Below are positions 46,222 through 47,988 of a stretch of DNA of 47,988 nucleotides, piece after piece. A program made the translations under genes and the position numbers. Origin of the DNA: a virus; IMG/VR virus record IMGVR_UViG_3300028596_000021, positions 1-47,988 of that record, one strand, 5' to 3'. Position 1 is the first letter of the stretch; the number at the start of each line of letters is the position of its first letter. Under the pieces are notes generated by a model. The model was given only the letters and a program-made list of their open reading frames with translations. It was not told the origin of the DNA and made no database searches.

Positions 46222-46736
46222 CGATGATCGCCCTGTTTATCGCCTCGAATGCCGCCTCGGTGTTGATCGGCTGGCTACTCGGTAGAACCGGACGCAACGC
46301 GGCGGTGGTCGCAGCTGCGGTAGAAGAGGAAGAGTCCGGGGAGTCTGACAGAGACAGCCGGCTCATGCGTCCTTTCCAAGCGACACTGGCCTGGGTTGTG
46401 GTCGGGATCGCTGCGGTTACCGCCCTGAACGGGTTCCTCGTCTCGTCCGACCAAGCCGGCCTACGCGAGAAGCACGAAGAGTTCCAGAAGTGCGTGACTA
46501 AAGTGGTCAACCAGTTGTCGGACGCACTGGACGCGCGCTCGGCTCCACAGCGGGAGGCGACCGAGTACTTGGACTTGTTCATGGGGGCCGTGGCTGAGGC
46601 GTTCCGGAACCCCCAGCCGGACTCCCGAACCAAGATCCAGACAGCCACGGAGAACTACATCGAGGCCCGAGAGAAGGCCAACAGGGCTAGACAACAGAAC
46701 CCGTACCCGGACCCGCCTCGGGACGTTTGTCAGTAA
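46218..46736 (+). CDS. Membrane protein with coiled coil (lysis module)
   Basis: 172 residues. Hydrophobic starts at about residues 3-20 (IALFIASNAASVLIGWLLG) and 54-76 (LAWVVVGIAAVTALNGFLVSS), with an acidic loop between, and a long helical C-terminal part (REKHEEFQKCVTKVVNQLSDALDARSA) ending Pro-rich. It may assist lysis or host-envelope disruption, by position. ATGA overlap with the upstream gene. Confidence 0.6.
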   Translation: MTMIALFIASNAASVLIGWLLGRTGRNAAVVAAAVEEEESGESDRDSRLMRPFQATLAWVVVGIAAVTALNGFLVSSDQAGLREKHEEFQKCVTKVVNQLSDALDARSAPQREATEYLDLFMGAVAEAFRNPQPDSRTKIQTATENYIEAREKANRARQQNPYPDPPRDVCQ

Positions 46737-46738
46737 GG

Positions 46739-46744
46739 TACACT
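46739..46744 (+). promoter_or_regulatory. Lysin promoter (leaderless)
   Basis: GGTACACT (hexamer 46739-46744) with six bases to ATG 46751. It overlaps the previous stop codon (46734-46736). No dyad. Confidence 0.5.
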
Positions 46745-46750
46745 AGGACT

Positions 46751-47551
46751 ATGGCAAGAATGCCCGGAGTTGACTGGCAAGGCGAACACGGCAGCTCACA
46801 GATGTCGGTGTACGACATCGTGTGTCTCCACACCATCGCGGGTAAGGCACCCGCACACGCGGCTCACTATTCCGTTCGGGCGGACGGTCACATCTATCAG
46901 TCGCGGGACACCTGGTTCAAATCGGCGGCGAACTTCGACGGCAATTACCGGGTGATCGCGATCGAGAACGAGGACGTGGGTCCTGCGTTCGAGGATTGGG
47001 GAATGGACCCCAAGAGGGTTCCCGCGTTCACCGCCGCGCAGATCGAGGCAATTGCCAGTATCTGTGCGTGGGCCTACTGGACGCACGGGATACCTCTGGA
47101 GCAGTGTCCGGACAGCCGCCCGGGGAGTCGCGGGATCGCTTATCACCGCCAGGGGATCGATGGTGCGTATTACGCGTCCGGCTACACGTACGGGGGCCGG
47201 CTACCCGGCGGCGAGAAATGGTCTACCAAGACGGGGAAGTCGTGTCCGGGAGACAAACGCATCTCGCAGGTGCCAGAGATCATCAAACGAGCGAGGCAAC
47301 TCGCTGGACTGGAGGAGATACCCATGTGGCTTCCGAAGATCTGCAAGAAGAACGATCACCCGGCCGTGTACGCGGTCACGCCGGTCGGGTACTTCAAGTT
47401 CAACACCATGACGGACGCGAACAATTACGCGTTCAAATGGGGCCTGCCACGCGACGCGGCCGGGACCGCCATCGTCGAGGTCAACAACAACATCGACTGG
47501 TTCGGCCCGGACCTCAACCCGACGGCCGACCCGGTGGTACCGCCCCAGTAA
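46751..47551 (+). CDS. Endolysin, N-acetylmuramoyl-L-alanine amidase
   Basis: 266 residues. The Amidase_2/PGRP domain occupies about residues 5-185: VYDIVCLHTIAG (His27), HYSVRADGHIYQ, IAIENEDVG, IAYHRQG (His132) and GKSCPGDKRI (Cys165). The two His and the Cys are the usual zinc ligands. It cuts the bond between muramic acid and the peptide stem. The C-terminal 70 residues do not match a wall-binding module I know. ATG 46751 is chosen because a leaderless promoter ends six bases before it. Confidence 0.88.
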   Translation: MARMPGVDWQGEHGSSQMSVYDIVCLHTIAGKAPAHAAHYSVRADGHIYQSRDTWFKSAANFDGNYRVIAIENEDVGPAFEDWGMDPKRVPAFTAAQIEAIASICAWAYWTHGIPLEQCPDSRPGSRGIAYHRQGIDGAYYASGYTYGGRLPGGEKWSTKTGKSCPGDKRISQVPEIIKRARQLAGLEEIPMWLPKICKKNDHPAVYAVTPVGYFKFNTMTDANNYAFKWGLPRDAAGTAIVEVNNNIDWFGPDLNPTADPVVPPQ

Positions 47552-47569
47552 CAGAAACGAGGAGAACCA

Positions 47570-47950
47570 ATGCCAAACATCAAGGCGTGGCTACAGCTAC
47601 TGGTCGCTATTCTCAGCGCCGTGTACGCCCAGCTCACCGACGGGGGCATCGACACTCAGGAGTGGGTCGTGGTGGCCGGGATCGGGGTTGGTGCGTTCGG
47701 GGTCTACGTGGTCGGGAACATGAGTTCCGGGATTGCCGAGTACGCCAAGGGCGTCGTGAGTTTCTTGACCGCCGGACTGTCGGTGCTGTACGTCGTGATC
47801 CCAGGTGGCCTGACCACGGCCGAGACGATCGAGGTCCTACTTGCGGGAGCGGCGGCCATCGGTCTCGTGGTCGGTGTCGGGGAGCGCGGGTACCGGTTCT
47901 CTCGGCAGCTTCCGTCGGTACGCGAACGCGTGGACGAGTCCGGGCTGTGA
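47570..47950 (+). CDS. Holin
   Basis: 126 residues. Three hydrophobic segments: WLQLLVAILSAVYAQL, WVVVAGIGVGAFGVYVVGN and a last pair around VSFLTAGLSVLYVVIPGG and VLLAGAAAIGLVVGVG, then a charged tail. The layout and place right after the lysin match common actinophage holins. GAGGAGAACC site. Followed by TAGACT, a motif that elsewhere precedes terminators; the window ends before a complete hairpin. Confidence 0.75.
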   Translation: MPNIKAWLQLLVAILSAVYAQLTDGGIDTQEWVVVAGIGVGAFGVYVVGNMSSGIAEYAKGVVSFLTAGLSVLYVVIPGGLTTAETIEVLLAGAAAIGLVVGVGERGYRFSRQLPSVRERVDESGL

Positions 47951-47988
47951 TAGACTGGTTACGCAGCAGCTCGAACGGGTTCCCACCC

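Noticed and set aside
1-47988. tRNA genes, CRISPR arrays and IS elements
   Set aside because: I looked for cloverleaf-like segments, evenly spaced repeats and transposase motifs and found none I could support.
1-47988. Joining the two window ends into a circle
   Set aside because: The end has an unfinished hairpin-like sequence after TAGACT and the start begins exactly at a repeat; nothing in the sequence shows that they are continuous.

Overview
The window is a stretch of a tailed (siphovirus-type) phage genome from a GC-rich actinobacterial host. The evidence is a full set of head, tail and lysis genes, tight ATGA, GTGA and TGATG gene overlaps, GAGAGG-type ribosome binding sites, frequent GTG starts, a recombinase tail ending DEPPF like actinobacterial SSB, and many probable leaderless mRNAs. 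I see no integrase, recognisable repressor, tRNA gene or CRISPR array. I cannot tell whether this is a whole genome opened at an arbitrary point or part of a larger one.

Layout. 1-880: a leftward, degenerate HNH-type gene bracketed by two copies of a 53-54 bp repeat. 917-9050: recombination and replication, with a Cys-rich protein, a membrane zinc-finger protein, a Cas4/RecB-type nuclease, a Sak4-type recombinase, a DUF669-like ssDNA-binding candidate, a primase-helicase and a family A DNA polymerase. 9047-13125: a nucleotide operon of adenylosuccinate lyase (PurB), a PurZ-type synthetase, a DUF5664/MazZ-like pyrophosphohydrolase, a small protein and an NDT-dUTPase fusion. 13118-18622: small terminase followed by small unknown genes. 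18660-22527: large terminase, an Acb2-like small protein and portal. 22527-33438: an accessory block of mostly small genes, each set off by its own promoter and terminator, including one leftward pair, a LamG-like protein and two secreted or lipoprotein candidates. 33534-45947: protease/scaffold, decoration, major capsid, connectors, tail tube, frameshifted tail chaperones, tape measure and tail tip. 45961-47950: membrane proteins, amidase endolysin and holin.

The main biological proposal is 2-aminoadenine (Z) DNA. PurZ has Ser in place of the catalytic Asp of PurA, is about 350 residues long, and sits directly beside a phage-encoded PurB, a MazZ-like enzyme and a PolA-type polymerase. Together these could turn dGTP into dGMP, dGMP into the succino intermediate, and that into dZMP for the polymerase. 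A DatZ dATPase is not visible in this window.

The second system is regulatory. Twelve copies of a dyad, TTACC-N5-GGTAA, overlap extended -10 elements (TGGTAARAT) throughout the window, one of them hidden inside purB just ahead of purZ. About half place the start codon 6-7 bases after the -10, predicting leaderless transcripts. They look like promoter-operators of one phage-wide regulon.
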